Positions 7,373 to 18,067 of a DNA stretch of 64,000 nt are shown one piece after another. The stretch lies in the NCBI RefSeq assembly GCF_004794105.1, contig NZ_SRYR01000001.1, forward strand, positions 1,302,001 through 1,366,000, written 5' to 3'. This DNA comes from Clostridium sartagoforme (lineage in GTDB: Bacteria > Bacillota > Clostridia > Clostridiales > Clostridiaceae). A program made the translations under genes and the position numbers. How positions within the stretch are numbered: the first letter of the stretch is position 1; each line of letters opens with the position of its first letter. The notes beneath the pieces are model-generated. The model did not search any database and was not told the DNA's origin. It saw only the letters and a program-made list of their open reading frames with translations.

Positions 7373-7488
7373 CTACTTACTTAACTTAATATTTATTTAT
7401 TGGTATCAATTACACTATGTTGCAATAAAGAACATTGAATTGACTTTTCAAATTACTTAACAGTCATTTTATCGATTTTTAACTTTAA

Positions 7489-8298
7489 TTAGCTTACTTT
7501 ATTCTTAAGTCTTAGCTTATCTGCAATGATTGCTATAAATTCACTATTTGTAGGCTTACCTTTTTCATTATGAATGGTATATCCAAATAATCTATTTATT
7601 GCATCAACTTGTCCTCTACCCCAAGCTACTTCAATCGCATGTCTTATTGCTCTTTCTACTCTTGAAGCTGTTGTATTATACTTTTTAGCAATTGATGGAT
7701 ATAATTCTTTTGTAACTGCTGATAGTAATTCCATATCTTTAACTACCATAGTTATTGCTTCCCTTAAATACATATAGCCTTTAATATGCGCCGGAACACC
7801 TATTTCATGTATTATATTAGTTATTTCTGTTTCTAAGTCTATAGGTCCTTTCGATTGATGTTTAACTTCTGTTTCAGCTGATACTGTTGGTTGTTTTCTA
7901 ATAGATTCTGAAGTTGATCCATTAAACATTTCTCTGATTCTTTTTGTAAATACATCCATATCAAATGGCTTAACTACATAGTAATCAGCTCCTAATGTAA
8001 TAGCTCTTTGTGTAATTTTATCTTGACCTACAGCCGATAATACTATTATTCTTGGCATTTTTTCTATTTCCATTGAATTTAACTTTTCTAAAACTCCTAA
8101 ACCATCTAAGTGTGGCATAATAATATCTAAAACAACTAAATCTGGTTGTTTTTCCTCTATTAACTGTAAAGCTTCCCTTCCATCCTTAGCCACTGCAGTG
8201 ACGATAATATCACGTTGATTTAATAAGTAATCATTTAATATGCTGCAAAACTCTTTATTATCATCAGCAATTAAAACAGAAATTTTTGAATCATTCAT
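7489..8298 (-). CDS. spo0A: Sporulation transcription factor Spo0A
   Basis: Master response regulator of sporulation, 269 residues. The receiver domain has D12/D13, the phosphorylated Asp at about D58 (in LVVLDIIMP) and K110 in YYVVKPFD. After a linker the Spo0A_C DNA-binding domain (about residues 150-265) contains [18 protein letters not shown] and [18 protein letters not shown], the signature helix-turn-helix. ATG 8298 follows GGGGGAG with 6-nt spacing; an earlier in-frame ATG lacks one. It follows spoIVB in the same direction, as in nearly all endospore formers. No clear 0A box is visible in the 224-bp upstream gap. Confidence 0.97.
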   Translation of the reverse strand: MNDSKISVLIADDNKEFCSILNDYLLNQRDIIVTAVAKDGREALQLIEEKQPDLVVLDIIMPHLDGLGVLEKLNSMEIEKMPRIIVLSAVGQDKITQRAITLGADYYVVKPFDMDVFTKRIREMFNGSTSESIRKQPTVSAETEVKHQSKGPIDLETEITNIIHEIGVPAHIKGYMYLREAITMVVKDMELLSAVTKELYPSIAKKYNTTASRVERAIRHAIEVAWGRGQVDAINRLFGYTIHNEKGKPTNSEFIAIIADKLRLKNKVS

Positions 8299-8522
8299 AC
8301 TTTTCTCCCCCATCTTCCCATAATACATCATTTAATATTTTGTGTCTTGAAATTTTATCCTTACAAATCATCTATATATATTATTTATAGACATTGCATT
8401 TATTACCTTTGACCTTATAATCAATTTAATATCATTATATCACAAATTATTTGAAAGAAAATAGCTTTTTTACATTTTTTTGAAAATTTTATTATTATAT
8501 ATTTCCACTTTTTCATTTTCCT

Positions 8523-9713
8523 TTAATTAATTATACCAGCATCTTTCAGCATCCACTCTATATATATTCCATATCCTACATCTGGCTTATTAATTAAAAC
8601 GTGTGTTACTGCACCAATTAGCATATCATCCTGAATTATTGGACTTCCACTCATTCCTTGAACTATACCTCCAGTCTTTTCCAATAATTCTTCATCAGTA
8701 ACCTTTATTACCATACTCTTCGGTCCTGGTTTATCTTGAGGCAATAACTTAATTATTTCTATATCATAAAGTTTGGGTCCATCTTCATCAATAGTAGTTA
8801 TTATTTTAGCTGGCCCTTCTTTTATCTCATTTCTAAAAGCTACCTTCAGTGGTTTGTTGAAAATTGTATTGATAAGTTTATCATTTCCTTCACCAAATAT
8901 CCCAGTCTCAGTATTCTTTTCTATTTTACCTAAGCTATCTTTCTCATTAACAAACAATCCCTTTAATTCTCCTGGAGAACCTTTTTCACCCTTTCTTACA
9001 CTAATTACTGATGAGTTTAAAAGATTTCCTTCACTAATAGTAAAAGGTTTATCTGTATCTCCATCAGTAATCGGATGTCCTAAGGCTCCAAATCTCTTTG
9101 TATTTTTATCAAAGAAAGTTAAAGTCCCAATTCCAGCAGTGGAGTCTCTTACCCAAAGTCCTAATTTATATTCATCATCTTCCTTTAACAAATTAATATC
9201 TTTGCTTTGTGTTATACCATTTCTTATATATTCTACTTCTATTTTATCATTATCTACTTTCTTGATCTTACTTGATAAATCTTTAGAATTCTCTATCTCC
9301 TTACCATTTATTTTTATTAATATATCGCCAAGCTCTATTCCAGAAGTCTTAGCTGGACTTTCTACTCTTGTATCATCCTTTTCTATATCTGAATGTCCAA
9401 CTACTAAAACACCTTTAGTATTTATTTTTATACCAATGTTTAAACCTCCTGGATAAACTTCTAAATCCTTAACTTTGGACACAGCAATAGATTTAATTGG
9501 TATTAACCCTAATAGTTTTAATTCTAGCTCATCTTTATTAGAACTGCTATCTTTTATAAAAAAGCTATTAGATACTTTAATTGTAGAGTCATAATTACCT
9601 TCATTTATGTAAATTTTCTCTGGCAACTTAAATATATTTACATAGGTTATTAAACTCAGAATCAACATTGGAGCTAATATAGTCACAATAAATATTGATT
9701 TTTTATTTTTCAT
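8523..9713 (-). CDS. spoIVB: SpoIVB serine peptidase
   Basis: Forespore-made serine peptidase that crosses to the intermembrane space and triggers sigma-K activation. 396 residues: N-terminal membrane anchor (7-27), PDZ domain (about 100-175), then an S55 peptidase domain. H213 (ALGHPI), D340 and S355 (QGMSGSPI) reproduce the spacing of the B. subtilis triad H236/D363/S378 exactly. ATG 9713 follows AAAGGAGGAG at ideal spacing; a longer in-frame ORF lacks a ribosome site. The 170-bp upstream gap should carry a forespore promoter, but I could not identify it with confidence. Confidence 0.96.
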   Translation of the reverse strand: MKNKKSIFIVTILAPMLILSLITYVNIFKLPEKIYINEGNYDSTIKVSNSFFIKDSSSNKDELELKLLGLIPIKSIAVSKVKDLEVYPGGLNIGIKINTKGVLVVGHSDIEKDDTRVESPAKTSGIELGDILIKINGKEIENSKDLSSKIKKVDNDKIEVEYIRNGITQSKDINLLKEDDEYKLGLWVRDSTAGIGTLTFFDKNTKRFGALGHPITDGDTDKPFTISEGNLLNSSVISVRKGEKGSPGELKGLFVNEKDSLGKIEKNTETGIFGEGNDKLINTIFNKPLKVAFRNEIKEGPAKIITTIDEDGPKLYDIEIIKLLPQDKPGPKSMVIKVTDEELLEKTGGIVQGMSGSPIIQDDMLIGAVTHVLINKPDVGYGIYIEWMLKDAGIIN

Positions 9714-9821
9714 TTGTCTCTCCTCCTTTGCTTCTGTATTTAACTTTCCCACATCAAAAAACTTATATGCTGTTATAACAATGTTAAAGTTTTAAATTTT
9801 TAATATATATAACTCTAAAAA

Positions 9822-9863
9822 TATAAAAGACTAAAATCATGGTAATAAACCATGATTTTAGTC
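9822..9863 (-). terminator. Terminator of the dxs-argR-recN operon
   Basis: A perfect 15-bp stem, GACTAAAATCATGGT (9829-9843) with ACCATGATTTTAGTC (9849-9863), has a 5-nt loop and a T-rich tail on the minus strand. It lies just after recN. Confidence 0.9.
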
Positions 9864-9882
9864 TGTTCATATTCTTATTATC

Positions 9883-11589
9883 TTATGTATTAATCATAAG
9901 CATTTTTTTAATTTCTTCTTTTTTTAAATCAGCAAAGGCTACCATTTCAGAAGCATTTTCTAGTGTTACATCACTTACATCATCTCCACTAGTCATCTTC
10001 GCAATTTCCTTTATTTTTTCATACTTATTTAGCGTTCTAATTTTAGTATATGTTTTTCCATTTTCTACATCTTTTGATACAAAATAATGACAATCAGATA
10101 GAGCAGAAATTTGTGGTAAGTGAGTTATACATAACACTTGATGATTAACTGAAACTTCATACATTTTTTCGCCTACACGTTTAGCTATAGTTCCACTTAT
10201 ACCAGTATCAATTTCATCAAATATTAATGTTGGTATCCTATCTTTGTCCACAAAAACGCATTTAATTGCTAGCATAATTCTTGAAAGTTCTCCACCAGAA
10301 ACTACTTTTTCTAATACCTTTAATGGTTCACCTGGATTAGTTGAAATCATAAATATTACATCATCAAAACCTCTTTGATTAAAGGAATTTGATTTTTCTA
10401 TTAAAATTTTTATTTCAGCTTTTTCCATACCAACGTAGTTTAATTCTGATTTTATCTTTTCCTCTAAGAGTGATGCTTTTTCAACTCTAATATTATGCAT
10501 TACTTCAGAAACGCTCTTCATTTTTTCTTCTATTTTAATCTTTTTATTGTTTAACTCATTAATTATTTCTTCAGAGTTTACAAGTTCATCATATTGCTTC
10601 TTTAACTTATCTAAATAGTTAAGTATTTCTTCAATAGACTCACCATATTTTTTCTTATATAAACTAATTTCATATATTCTTGAATTTATTTTCTCTAATT
10701 CAAATTCATCATAATAAATTTCTGAAGACATATCTCTAAGTTCTCTAGATATTTCTTCTAAATTATATAATGATTCCTCTACCTTTTCTCTTTTTTCCTT
10801 TATCTTATCTAAGTGAGCTTCTACTCTTGATAGCTCATTTACCACCTTAGATATACCTTCAACAACAGAAATACCTTCCATAGGGCTTTCTAATATCCCA
10901 TAAGATTTACTTAAGGCTAAAGATATTTTTTCTGCATTAGAGAGTAAATTAAACTCTTCCTTTAAATTTTCTTCTTCATCAATTCTTAAATTTGCCTTTT
11001 CAATATCATCTATTTGAAATTTAACGTAATCTATTAATTTTTCTCTATCAGTGTTACCGTTTAACTCCTTTATCTTTTCATTTATTGAGTTATACTCACT
11101 TTGATACTCTTGAAAAGTCTTTAAATTATCCGTTAGTTCATTACCTATAAAATCATCTAAATATAAGATATGATAAGCTTTATTTAATAAATTTTGATTT
11201 TGATGTTGCCCATGTATATCTAATAACTTTTCCCTTATTCTCTTTAAATAAGAAAGTACTATAGATTTACCATTTATCTTAATTATGCTTTTACCTGAAA
11301 TAGTTGTTTCTCTAGAAATTATTAATATTTCATCAGTTATATCAAGTTCATTTAGAACCTCATAAATATCTTCATTTTCAATAGAAAAAACCGCTTCAAC
11401 AAAAGTTTTATCTTCACCATATCTTATTAAGTCTTTAGAAAACTTACCTCCTAAAACATAATCGATAGTATCTATTAATATAGATTTACCTGCACCAGTT
11501 TCACCAGATAATATATTAAACCCTTTTTTAAAATCAATGGATAATTCTCTTATTAATGCGAAATTCTTTATATTTAATTGTAATAACAT
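9883..11589 (-). CDS. recN: DNA repair protein RecN
   Basis: SMC-like ATPase that gathers broken DNA ends during recombinational repair. 568 residues: N-terminal Walker A GETGAGKS (29-36), a long central coiled coil (about 150-370), and C-terminal signature VVSGGELSRIMLAIK with Walker B TLIFDEIDTGISG. Length is normal. ATG 11589 follows AAGGTGAG. It lies 15 nt after argR, and nadK-argR-recN is a conserved Firmicute order. Confidence 0.97.
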   Translation of the reverse strand: MLLQLNIKNFALIRELSIDFKKGFNILSGETGAGKSILIDTIDYVLGGKFSKDLIRYGEDKTFVEAVFSIENEDIYEVLNELDITDEILIISRETTISGKSIIKINGKSIVLSYLKRIREKLLDIHGQHQNQNLLNKAYHILYLDDFIGNELTDNLKTFQEYQSEYNSINEKIKELNGNTDREKLIDYVKFQIDDIEKANLRIDEEENLKEEFNLLSNAEKISLALSKSYGILESPMEGISVVEGISKVVNELSRVEAHLDKIKEKREKVEESLYNLEEISRELRDMSSEIYYDEFELEKINSRIYEISLYKKKYGESIEEILNYLDKLKKQYDELVNSEEIINELNNKKIKIEEKMKSVSEVMHNIRVEKASLLEEKIKSELNYVGMEKAEIKILIEKSNSFNQRGFDDVIFMISTNPGEPLKVLEKVVSGGELSRIMLAIKCVFVDKDRIPTLIFDEIDTGISGTIAKRVGEKMYEVSVNHQVLCITHLPQISALSDCHYFVSKDVENGKTYTKIRTLNKYEKIKEIAKMTSGDDVSDVTLENASEMVAFADLKKEEIKKMLMINT

Positions 11590-11604
11590 AAAATCTCACC
11601 TTAT

Positions 11605-12054
11605 TTATAAAATCATTTTTCTTACTTTATCAACAAGCTCCTCAGCCCTATCTAAGCTTCTAGCTAAAATGAATATTGTATTGTCACCAGCTATAGTACC
11701 AGCAACTTCAGTATCAAACAAAGTATCAATTGCTTCCGCAGCTGCAGATGCAGAACCTGTTAAAGTTTTTACTACTACGAAGTTATCTACATTTTCAACA
11801 GATACAGCAGCATTAGCTAATATACTAGATAATTTATCATTTATATCCTTAGATTCCTTAGATGAAGCAACATATTTATAGTTACCTGATGCCCCTTGCA
11901 TCTTAATTAATTTTAAAATTTTTATATCTCTAGAAACAGTTGCTTGGGTTACATCAAAACCAGCTCTTTTTAACTCATCAGCTAACTCTTCTTGAGTTTC
12001 TATATCTTTTTCGCTTATAATTTCTAGTATTTTTGTATGTCTTTTTGATTTCAA
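11605..12054 (-). CDS. argR: Arginine repressor ArgR/AhrC
   Basis: Winged-helix repressor of arginine biosynthesis and activator of catabolism, 149 residues. The N-terminal DNA-binding part includes [25 protein letters not shown] (shown here only as family motif; residues 20-44, with SR at 41-42). The C-terminal hexamerisation and arginine-binding part contains [11 protein letters not shown]. The start is taken as TTG 12054, preceded by AAGGTG at 6 nt; a GTG five codons upstream would overlap nadK and lacks a site. The nadK stop lies 1 nt away, indicating coupling. Confidence 0.95.
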   Translation of the reverse strand: MKSKRHTKILEIISEKDIETQEELADELKRAGFDVTQATVSRDIKILKLIKMQGASGNYKYVASSKESKDINDKLSSILANAAVSVENVDNFVVVKTLTGSASAAAEAIDTLFDTEVAGTIAGDNTIFILARSLDRAEELVDKVRKMIL

Positions 12055-12055
12055 A

Positions 12056-12907
12056 TTAATCACCTTCACAATCTTTCCAATTATTTATAATTTTTGCCCT
12101 CAAAACCTTAAAATAATCATAGTCATCAAATAAAATAATACTTGCATGCTCTTTTGATTTTCTTATACATATTGTTGCTTCATCTATATATCTTATTGCT
12201 TTCTGGCCATCAAAAATTATATTAAATTCTTCATTATTGTTCTCTATTTTAACTTCTATATTTGAGTTACTATTTAATACTATTGGTTGTACCCCAGTAG
12301 TATGAGCACATATAGGTGTTAAGGTTATTGCGTCTACAGTAGGATAAACAAAAGGACCTCCAGCTGAAAAAGAATATGCAGTTGATCCTGTAGGTGTAGC
12401 TACTATTAAGCCATCACCCTTAAAAGTATAGTATCTCTTACCATCAATGAAAATTTGAAATCTTATCATCCTTGATAAGCTTCCTCTGGATATTACAATA
12501 TCATTTAGTGCTAAAGATTGCCCTTTATTAATGTCTTCTGGAATATTAGATTTTAAAAGTATTCTCTCTTCAACTCTATATTCTAAATCTCTTAATTTTT
12601 TAAAAGCTAAATCAATATCTGATATTTCTACACTAGATAAAAAGCCTAGATTTCCTATATTAATGCCTAGGATAGGAACATCTATCTTTCCATTAATTCC
12701 TCTAGCTACACTTAATATAGTTCCGTCCCCACCTAGAACTATAATAAGATCTAATGAGTCCTGAAACTCATAATTAATGATATTATAACTATCTACCATT
12801 ACTATTTCTATATTTCCGAAATACTCTATAAGTTTTTCTTTTACTTTTATAGCGCTTTCATTACTTTTATCCTTATCTAAGTTAATTGCAATGGCAACTC
12901 TTCTCAT
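12056..12907 (-). CDS. nadK: NAD kinase
   Basis: ATP-NAD kinase that phosphorylates NAD to NADP, 283 residues. The GGDGT motif is at 59-63, followed by the conserved LNDIVISRG and [20 protein letters not shown] stretches that line the active site. Start ATG 12907 is preferred because GGGGG lies 7 nt upstream; a nearby ATG two codons earlier is too close to it. It sits upstream of argR with which it is translationally linked. A dispersed AT-rich repeat sequence lies directly before its leader. Confidence 0.95.
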   Translation of the reverse strand: MRRVAIAINLDKDKSNESAIKVKEKLIEYFGNIEIVMVDSYNIINYEFQDSLDLIIVLGGDGTILSVARGINGKIDVPILGINIGNLGFLSSVEISDIDLAFKKLRDLEYRVEERILLKSNIPEDINKGQSLALNDIVISRGSLSRMIRFQIFIDGKRYYTFKGDGLIVATPTGSTAYSFSAGGPFVYPTVDAITLTPICAHTTGVQPIVLNSNSNIEVKIENNNEEFNIIFDGQKAIRYIDEATICIRKSKEHASIILFDDYDYFKVLRAKIINNWKDCEGD

Positions 12908-12930
12908 AATCATGCCCCCTGTATTTTCAG

Positions 12931-12950
12931 TTAACAATTAATAATTAACA
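12931..12950. repeat. Fragment of the dispersed TTAATTGTTAA-type repeat
   Basis: A 20-bp stretch built of TTAACAATTAATAATTAAC is shared with the ends of the longer intergenic elements near 25.2, 36.3 and 56.3 kb. Short and AT-rich, so membership is tentative. Confidence 0.35.
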
Positions 12951-13063
12951 CTGGACGATTATAGATATAATTTTATCCAAATTAATCAAAAAATTATTTT
13001 CATTTTACACTAAATGTTTAACAATTATAGGTACAATTTATCATAGTTCATTTATAATCTTCT

Positions 13064-13873
13064 CTATAATAAGTTATGAGACTGTTCTACTATTGTATCT
13101 ACATTACTAATATCAAAATTTGATTCTTTATTTTTATCCTTACTAAAGTAAACTAAGTATTCGATATTTCCTTCTGGTCCCTTAATTGGTGAGTAGCTTA
13201 CGGAAAGTATATTTAAATCTTCTTTTTGAAGAGCATTTACTATATCCATTACTACTTCTTTATGAACAGCAATATCTCTTACTACCCCTTTTTTGCCTAC
13301 TTTTTCTCTTCCTGCTTCAAACTGAGGTTTAATTAAAGCAACTACTTCTCCGTCATCCTTTAAAAGATTTAATGTTGCCGGCATTATCTTCTTTAAAGAG
13401 ATAAAAGATACATCAATAGATGCAAAGTCAACTTTTTCTCCAATGTCTTCAGTAGTAACATATCTTATATTCGTTCTTTCCATACATACTACTCTCTCAT
13501 CAGTTCTTAGTTTCCAAGCAAATTGTCCATATCCTACATCTATTGAGAATACCTTACTTGCACCATTTTGCAGCATACAATCTGTAAAGCCTCCTGTAGA
13601 TGCTCCTATATCCATACATACCTTATTATCTAATACTAATCCAAATTCCTTTATTGCCTTTTCAAGTTTTAATCCACCTCTACTTACATAAGGAATTTCT
13701 TGTCCCTTGAAAACTATATCTGCATCTACAGAAACTTTTTCTCCTGCCTTATCAACTCTTTGCCCATCAACAAATATCTTTCCTGCCATTATACTTGTCT
13801 TAGCTCTTTCTCTTGATGTAAATATTCCTTTTTCAACTAACAGTATATCAAGTCTTTCTTTTTTTCCAGACAT
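13064..13873 (-). CDS. tlyA: TlyA-family rRNA (cytidine-2'-O)-methyltransferase
   Basis: 269 residues with an N-terminal S4 RNA-binding domain (residues 6-65; RLDILLVEKGIFTSRERAK) and an FtsJ-type methyltransferase domain: DIGASTGGFTDCML as the SAM site and VALIKPQFEAGREKVGKKG near the active site. TlyA/YqxC proteins 2'-O-methylate 16S and 23S rRNA; the older name is hemolysin A. ATG 13873 follows AAGGAG. It lies 11 nt from dxs, in the conserved dxs-tlyA-nadK-argR-recN order. Confidence 0.95.
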   Translation of the reverse strand: MSGKKERLDILLVEKGIFTSRERAKTSIMAGKIFVDGQRVDKAGEKVSVDADIVFKGQEIPYVSRGGLKLEKAIKEFGLVLDNKVCMDIGASTGGFTDCMLQNGASKVFSIDVGYGQFAWKLRTDERVVCMERTNIRYVTTEDIGEKVDFASIDVSFISLKKIMPATLNLLKDDGEVVALIKPQFEAGREKVGKKGVVRDIAVHKEVVMDIVNALQKEDLNILSVSYSPIKGPEGNIEYLVYFSKDKNKESNFDISNVDTIVEQSHNLL

Positions 13874-13884
13874 CTTTATCTCCT

Positions 13885-15744
13885 TTATTTACTCAGTTCT
13901 ATAACAGCTTTTGCTATTCCTTCTGGATCTAAATTATTTTCTTTATATAATAAGTTAACATCACCTTGATGAACAAACTTGTTCTCATATCCCATAGCTT
14001 TAAATTTATTCTTAAATCCATTTTCATAAAGCTTCATAAGAACATAGCTTCCAAAGCCCCCACTTGTAACGTTATCTTCTATGGTAATTACAGTATTATC
14101 ACTAGCTGCAACTTCTTTTAGCATTTCAACATCTAATGGTTTTATAAATGTAGCATTTATAATAGTTGGATTTATTCCTTCTTTTAGAAGAAGTTCTTTC
14201 GCTAATAAAGTATGTTGTAACATCTTACCAGAAGTGATTATAGTAATCTTTTCACCTGAATTTATCTTTTCCCATTTGCCATAATTTATTTCCTTTATAG
14301 ATGTAATATCAATATTGCTATCTCCACCTCTAGGATACCTAATAGCAACTGGTCCATTTTGTTTTAATGCAAACTCTAACATAGGTTTTACTTCATCTGT
14401 ATGTTTTGGTGCCAGTATAGTCATATTTGGAATTTGTGATAGGTAAGAAATATCAAATATTCCTTGATGTGTTTCACCATCTTCTCCTACTAATCCAGCC
14501 CTATCTATAGCAAATACAACTGGCATATTTTGAATACAAACATCATGTATAACTTGGTCAAAGGCCCTTTGTAAAAATGTTGAATACACAGCAAATACAG
14601 GCTTCATATTGGAAGCTGCAAGTCCTGCTGCAAATGTAGTTGCATGTTGCTCAGCTATTCCAACATCAAAGAATCTATCCTTATAAATATTTGAAAACTC
14701 TTTAAGTCCTGTTCCATCTGGCATTGCAGCTGTTATTGCTACAACTCTTTCATCCTCTTTTGCAATTTCTATCATTGCATTTCCAAAAGCTTTTGAATAG
14801 TTCATCTTGCTTGATGTATTAGATTCTCCACTTTCTAAGTCAAAAGGGCTTACTCCATGGTATTTATTAGGATTCTTTTCCGCAAGTTCATATCCTTTTC
14901 CTTTGCTTGTAACTACGTGTATTATAACAGGTTCTTCTATTTCTTTTGCCATTTCTAATACTTCATTCATAGTTTCTATATCATGTCCATCAATAGGACC
15001 TATATATTTCAATCCCATATCTTCAAATAACATTGAAGGCACTACAAATTGTTTTACACTATCTTTAAATCTTGAAATAACCTTAGCAAGCTTCACTCCT
15101 GCCTTTGAAGTCTTTAAAGTTTCATTTATATTAGATTTTAACCTATTATATTTAGGTTCCATTCTTAATTTATTTAAATGTGTTGATAATCCACCAACAT
15201 TATCAGCTATGGACATTTGATTATCATTTAAAATAACTATTACTTTTGTCTTATTGAATCCTGCATCATTTAATGCTTCTAAAGCCATACCACCAGTTAA
15301 AGCTCCATCTCCAATTACAGCAATTACTTCATTTTTTTCTTTTTTAATATCTCTAGCTCTAGCCATACCTAAAGCTGCTGATATAGAAGTACTACTATGA
15401 CCAGTATCGAAAGTATCATATTTACTTTCACACCTTTTTGGGAATCCACTTAACCCATTATATTTTCTTAAGTCTACAAATCTATCTTTTCTTCCAGTTA
15501 AAATCTTATGAATATAACATTGATGTCCAACGTCCCATACTATTTTGTCTTTTTCTAAATCAAAACTTTTAAATAAGCTTATAGTAAGCTCTACAACACC
15601 TAAATTAGAAGCTAAATGACCACCAGTTTTGGATACACTCTCTATTAAAAAGTCCCTAACTTCTGATGCCAATACTTCTAATTCTGCATTTGATAAATCT
15701 TTTACTCCTGAAGGAGAGGTAATATTATCTAATATTCTACCCAT
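13885..15744 (-). CDS. dxs: 1-deoxy-D-xylulose-5-phosphate synthase
   Basis: First enzyme of the MEP isoprenoid pathway: condenses pyruvate and glyceraldehyde-3-phosphate with thiamine diphosphate. 619 residues, full length. The cofactor motif is GDGALTGG (145-152) with N173 and N175; the central pyrimidine-binding domain contains FDVGIAEQHATTFAAG and the GEDGETHQG loop; a transketolase C domain follows. ATG 15744 follows AAAGGT. Just downstream of ispA, so two steps of isoprenoid synthesis are encoded together. Confidence 0.97.
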   Translation of the reverse strand: MGRILDNITSPSGVKDLSNAELEVLASEVRDFLIESVSKTGGHLASNLGVVELTISLFKSFDLEKDKIVWDVGHQCYIHKILTGRKDRFVDLRKYNGLSGFPKRCESKYDTFDTGHSSTSISAALGMARARDIKKEKNEVIAVIGDGALTGGMALEALNDAGFNKTKVIVILNDNQMSIADNVGGLSTHLNKLRMEPKYNRLKSNINETLKTSKAGVKLAKVISRFKDSVKQFVVPSMLFEDMGLKYIGPIDGHDIETMNEVLEMAKEIEEPVIIHVVTSKGKGYELAEKNPNKYHGVSPFDLESGESNTSSKMNYSKAFGNAMIEIAKEDERVVAITAAMPDGTGLKEFSNIYKDRFFDVGIAEQHATTFAAGLAASNMKPVFAVYSTFLQRAFDQVIHDVCIQNMPVVFAIDRAGLVGEDGETHQGIFDISYLSQIPNMTILAPKHTDEVKPMLEFALKQNGPVAIRYPRGGDSNIDITSIKEINYGKWEKINSGEKITIITSGKMLQHTLLAKELLLKEGINPTIINATFIKPLDVEMLKEVAASDNTVITIEDNVTSGGFGSYVLMKLYENGFKNKFKAMGYENKFVHQGDVNLLYKENNLDPEGIAKAVIELSK

Positions 15745-15763
15745 ACTTAAACCTTTCTTTCTG

Positions 15764-16639
15764 TTAAAATTCCCTATTTAATAAATCTATAGTTAATTCT
15801 TTTAATTCTGAAGCTTCAACAGAAAGGCTATCTAACAATTTTATACATTCATTAGTCAAATTGATACATTCCCTTTCACAGTACTCTAACCCAAATAGAG
15901 TTATAAAATTTGACTTATTCTTATTCTCATCACAATTTATATTTTTACCTAATTTTTCTACATCACCAACAATATCTAAAATATCATCTTTTATTTGAAA
16001 AGCTAATCCAAGCTTTAAGCCAAAATTATTTAAAATTTCAATATCTTCTTTTGAAGCGTTAGCAAATATAGCTGCTGCTACTACTGAAACCCTAATTAAT
16101 TCTCCTGTTTTCTTATTATGCATATATAATAGCTCTTCTTTAGAAATTGCTTTATCTTCATTTAATATATCAACAATTTGGCCACCAATCATACCTTCTG
16201 GTCCTGCTGCTTCTGCAATTTCCCTTGAAGCAAGCAAAGCATTTCCTCCATTATCTAAAGAAAATTTCATAAGTAAACTCATAGCCTCATTTAGTAATGT
16301 ATCTCCAGATAAAACAGCTATATTTTCTCCAAACTTTTTATGATTAGTTGGCATACCTCTTCTTAAATCATCATCATCCATACATGGTAAATCATCATGA
16401 ATAAGAGAATAAGTGTGAATCATTTCAATTGCTGCTGCCATTTCTATTACATCTTTATAATTCTTATTATATAACTCTGAAGTTAATAAAAAAAGTAGAG
16501 GTCTAACTCTCTTTCCACCAATTAACAAACTATAACTAGCAGAATCATATATAATCTTATTATAACTTCCTTTATCCTTAAAATACAAATTTAAATATTC
16601 ATTAATATAATCTCTATATAAATTAACCTTACTACTCAT
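15764..16639 (-). CDS. ispA: Polyprenyl (farnesyl) diphosphate synthase
   Basis: Short-chain trans-prenyl transferase making geranyl/farnesyl diphosphate, 291 residues. First Asp-rich motif DDLPCMD at 82-88, second motif KDDILD near 218, and GGKRVRP (41-47) binding diphosphate. Its start overlaps the xseB stop by 8 nt; dxs follows 19 nt later. Product chain length is inferred from the small residues before the first Asp motif (TYSLI) and from gene context. Confidence 0.93.
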   Translation of the reverse strand: MSSKVNLYRDYINEYLNLYFKDKGSYNKIIYDSASYSLLIGGKRVRPLLFLLTSELYNKNYKDVIEMAAAIEMIHTYSLIHDDLPCMDDDDLRRGMPTNHKKFGENIAVLSGDTLLNEAMSLLMKFSLDNGGNALLASREIAEAAGPEGMIGGQIVDILNEDKAISKEELLYMHNKKTGELIRVSVVAAAIFANASKEDIEILNNFGLKLGLAFQIKDDILDIVGDVEKLGKNINCDENKNKSNFITLFGLEYCERECINLTNECIKLLDSLSVEASELKELTIDLLNREF

Positions 16640-16844
16640 TTTTAAGCTCCATTTCCATATTTTCTTTTATTACAGTTATCTTGCCTTCTAAAGCATTAAG
16701 GGTTTTATATAATTTATTAATTAATTTTATTCCGCCTTCATATTCCTTCATTAACTCTTCAAGAGGTAATTCGTTTTTTTCCATTTTATCTAAAATCCCC
16801 TGAAGATTAACTAGCATATCTTCATAACTTTCTTTTTTAGCCAT
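16632..16844 (-). CDS. xseB: Exodeoxyribonuclease VII small subunit
   Basis: 70-residue partner of XseA in exonuclease VII, which degrades single-stranded DNA from both ends. [20 protein letters not shown] is the family signature, followed by a helical coiled region. GGGAG precedes ATG 16844 at 10 nt. It lies between xseA and ispA, overlapping the latter. Confidence 0.94.
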   Translation of the reverse strand: MAKKESYEDMLVNLQGILDKMEKNELPLEELMKEYEGGIKLINKLYKTLNALEGKITVIKENMEMELKNE

Positions 16845-16867
16845 AAATAATCTACTCCCTTTTACAT

Positions 16868-18067
16868 TTACATATTATTAGTAATTTTAGCCTTTACTTT
16901 GCCATCTTTAAACATTATTTGAATTTCATCATTTTCTTTTATATCTTCTTTTGATGAAATAACCTTTCCTTCATTATCCTCCACAATTGTATATCCTTTT
17001 TTAAGAACATTTAAAGGATTATGAGCTTCTAATAAATCATTTAATGATTTTATTCTAAGTTTTTCTCTATCTATTCTATTACTAATTATTTCTTTCATTT
17101 TCTCATGCGTTCTATCAATTTCTAAAAAAGAATTAGATATTAACACTTCAGGACTATTTAAATTTAAAATTCTTTTAATATTTGATAGTTTTTCCTTTTG
17201 ATACCCTATTTCACTAAGAGTTATATTATTAATCTTATCAAGACTATCTTCAATAAAATTTCTAATATCACTTTCAAGTGGTACAGCCACTTCTGCTGCT
17301 TGAGAAGGTGTAGCTGCTCTAAAATCACTTACAAAGTCAGAAATAGTATAATCTACTTCATGACCAACTGCTGAAATTATAGGTAGTTTTGATTTAAATA
17401 TTTCTTTTGCTAATAATTCTTCATTGAAGTTCCAAAGCTCCTCTAAAGAACCTCCTCCTCTACCTATAATTATTGTATCAACATTCTTTTCCTTATTAAA
17501 ATACTTTATGCCTTCTATTATAGTTTTATAAGCTCCTTCGCCTTGAACTACTGCCGGATATAAAACTATATCTACTAATGAATTCCTTCTTTGTGTTACA
17601 TTAATTATATCTCTAATAACAGCACCATTTTCTGATGTTACTACCCCTATCCTATTTGGAAATCTAGGTATAGGTTTTTTATTTAAAGAATCAAAGTATC
17701 CTTCATTTTCAAGTTTCTTTTTAAGTGCTTCAAATTTAATATGAAGCTCACCTAAACCTTCTTTTTGCATACTATCTATATATAATTGAAGAGATCCAGT
17801 CCCTTGATAAATTGAGCATCTTGCCTTTGCAACAATCTGCATGCCATCTTCTAATTTAAAATCTAAAGAGTAGGCATTTCCTTTAAACATTACACAGTTA
17901 ATTTTACTTACTGAGTCCTTTAGGGAAAAATAAATATGTCCACTGCTATGATATTTTAAATTAGATATTTCACCCTTTATAACAAGGTTACTTAAAATGA
18001 AGTCATTATCCAATATCTTTTTTATATAATTATTAACTTCACTAACAGTTAAAGCTTTAATTTTCAT
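16868..18067 (-). CDS. xseA: Exodeoxyribonuclease VII large subunit
   Basis: Catalytic subunit of exonuclease VII, 399 residues. N-terminal OB fold (about 1-100; [19 protein letters not shown]), central nuclease region with [20 protein letters not shown] and [18 protein letters not shown]-terminal coiled helices. ATG 18067 lies inside the end of folD (11-nt overlap), implying coupled translation. Length is slightly below the E. coli enzyme, normal for Firmicutes. Confidence 0.95.
   Translation of the reverse strand: MKIKALTVSEVNNYIKKILDNDFILSNLVIKGEISNLKYHSSGHIYFSLKDSVSKINCVMFKGNAYSLDFKLEDGMQIVAKARCSIYQGTGSLQLYIDSMQKEGLGELHIKFEALKKKLENEGYFDSLNKKPIPRFPNRIGVVTSENGAVIRDIINVTQRRNSLVDIVLYPAVVQGEGAYKTIIEGIKYFNKEKNVDTIIIGRGGGSLEELWNFNEELLAKEIFKSKLPIISAVGHEVDYTISDFVSDFRAATPSQAAEVAVPLESDIRNFIEDSLDKINNITLSEIGYQKEKLSNIKRILNLNSPEVLISNSFLEIDRTHEKMKEIISNRIDREKLRIKSLNDLLEAHNPLNVLKKGYTIVEDNEGKVISSKEDIKENDEIQIMFKDGKVKAKITNNM

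Noticed and set aside
7195..7389. 64-codon plus-strand ORF
   Set aside because: It overlaps the 53-codon minus-strand ORF start and the spo0A terminator; no ribosome site.
8299..8522. Sigma-H promoter or 0A boxes before spo0A
   Set aside because: AAGGATAAA resembles a sigma-H -35 but no matching -10 follows, and no TGTCGAA-type box was found.
8773..9456. 227-codon plus-strand ORF opposite spoIVB
   Set aside because: Low-complexity Ser/Pro/Phe-rich antisense frame; no ribosome site or neighbouring plus-strand genes.
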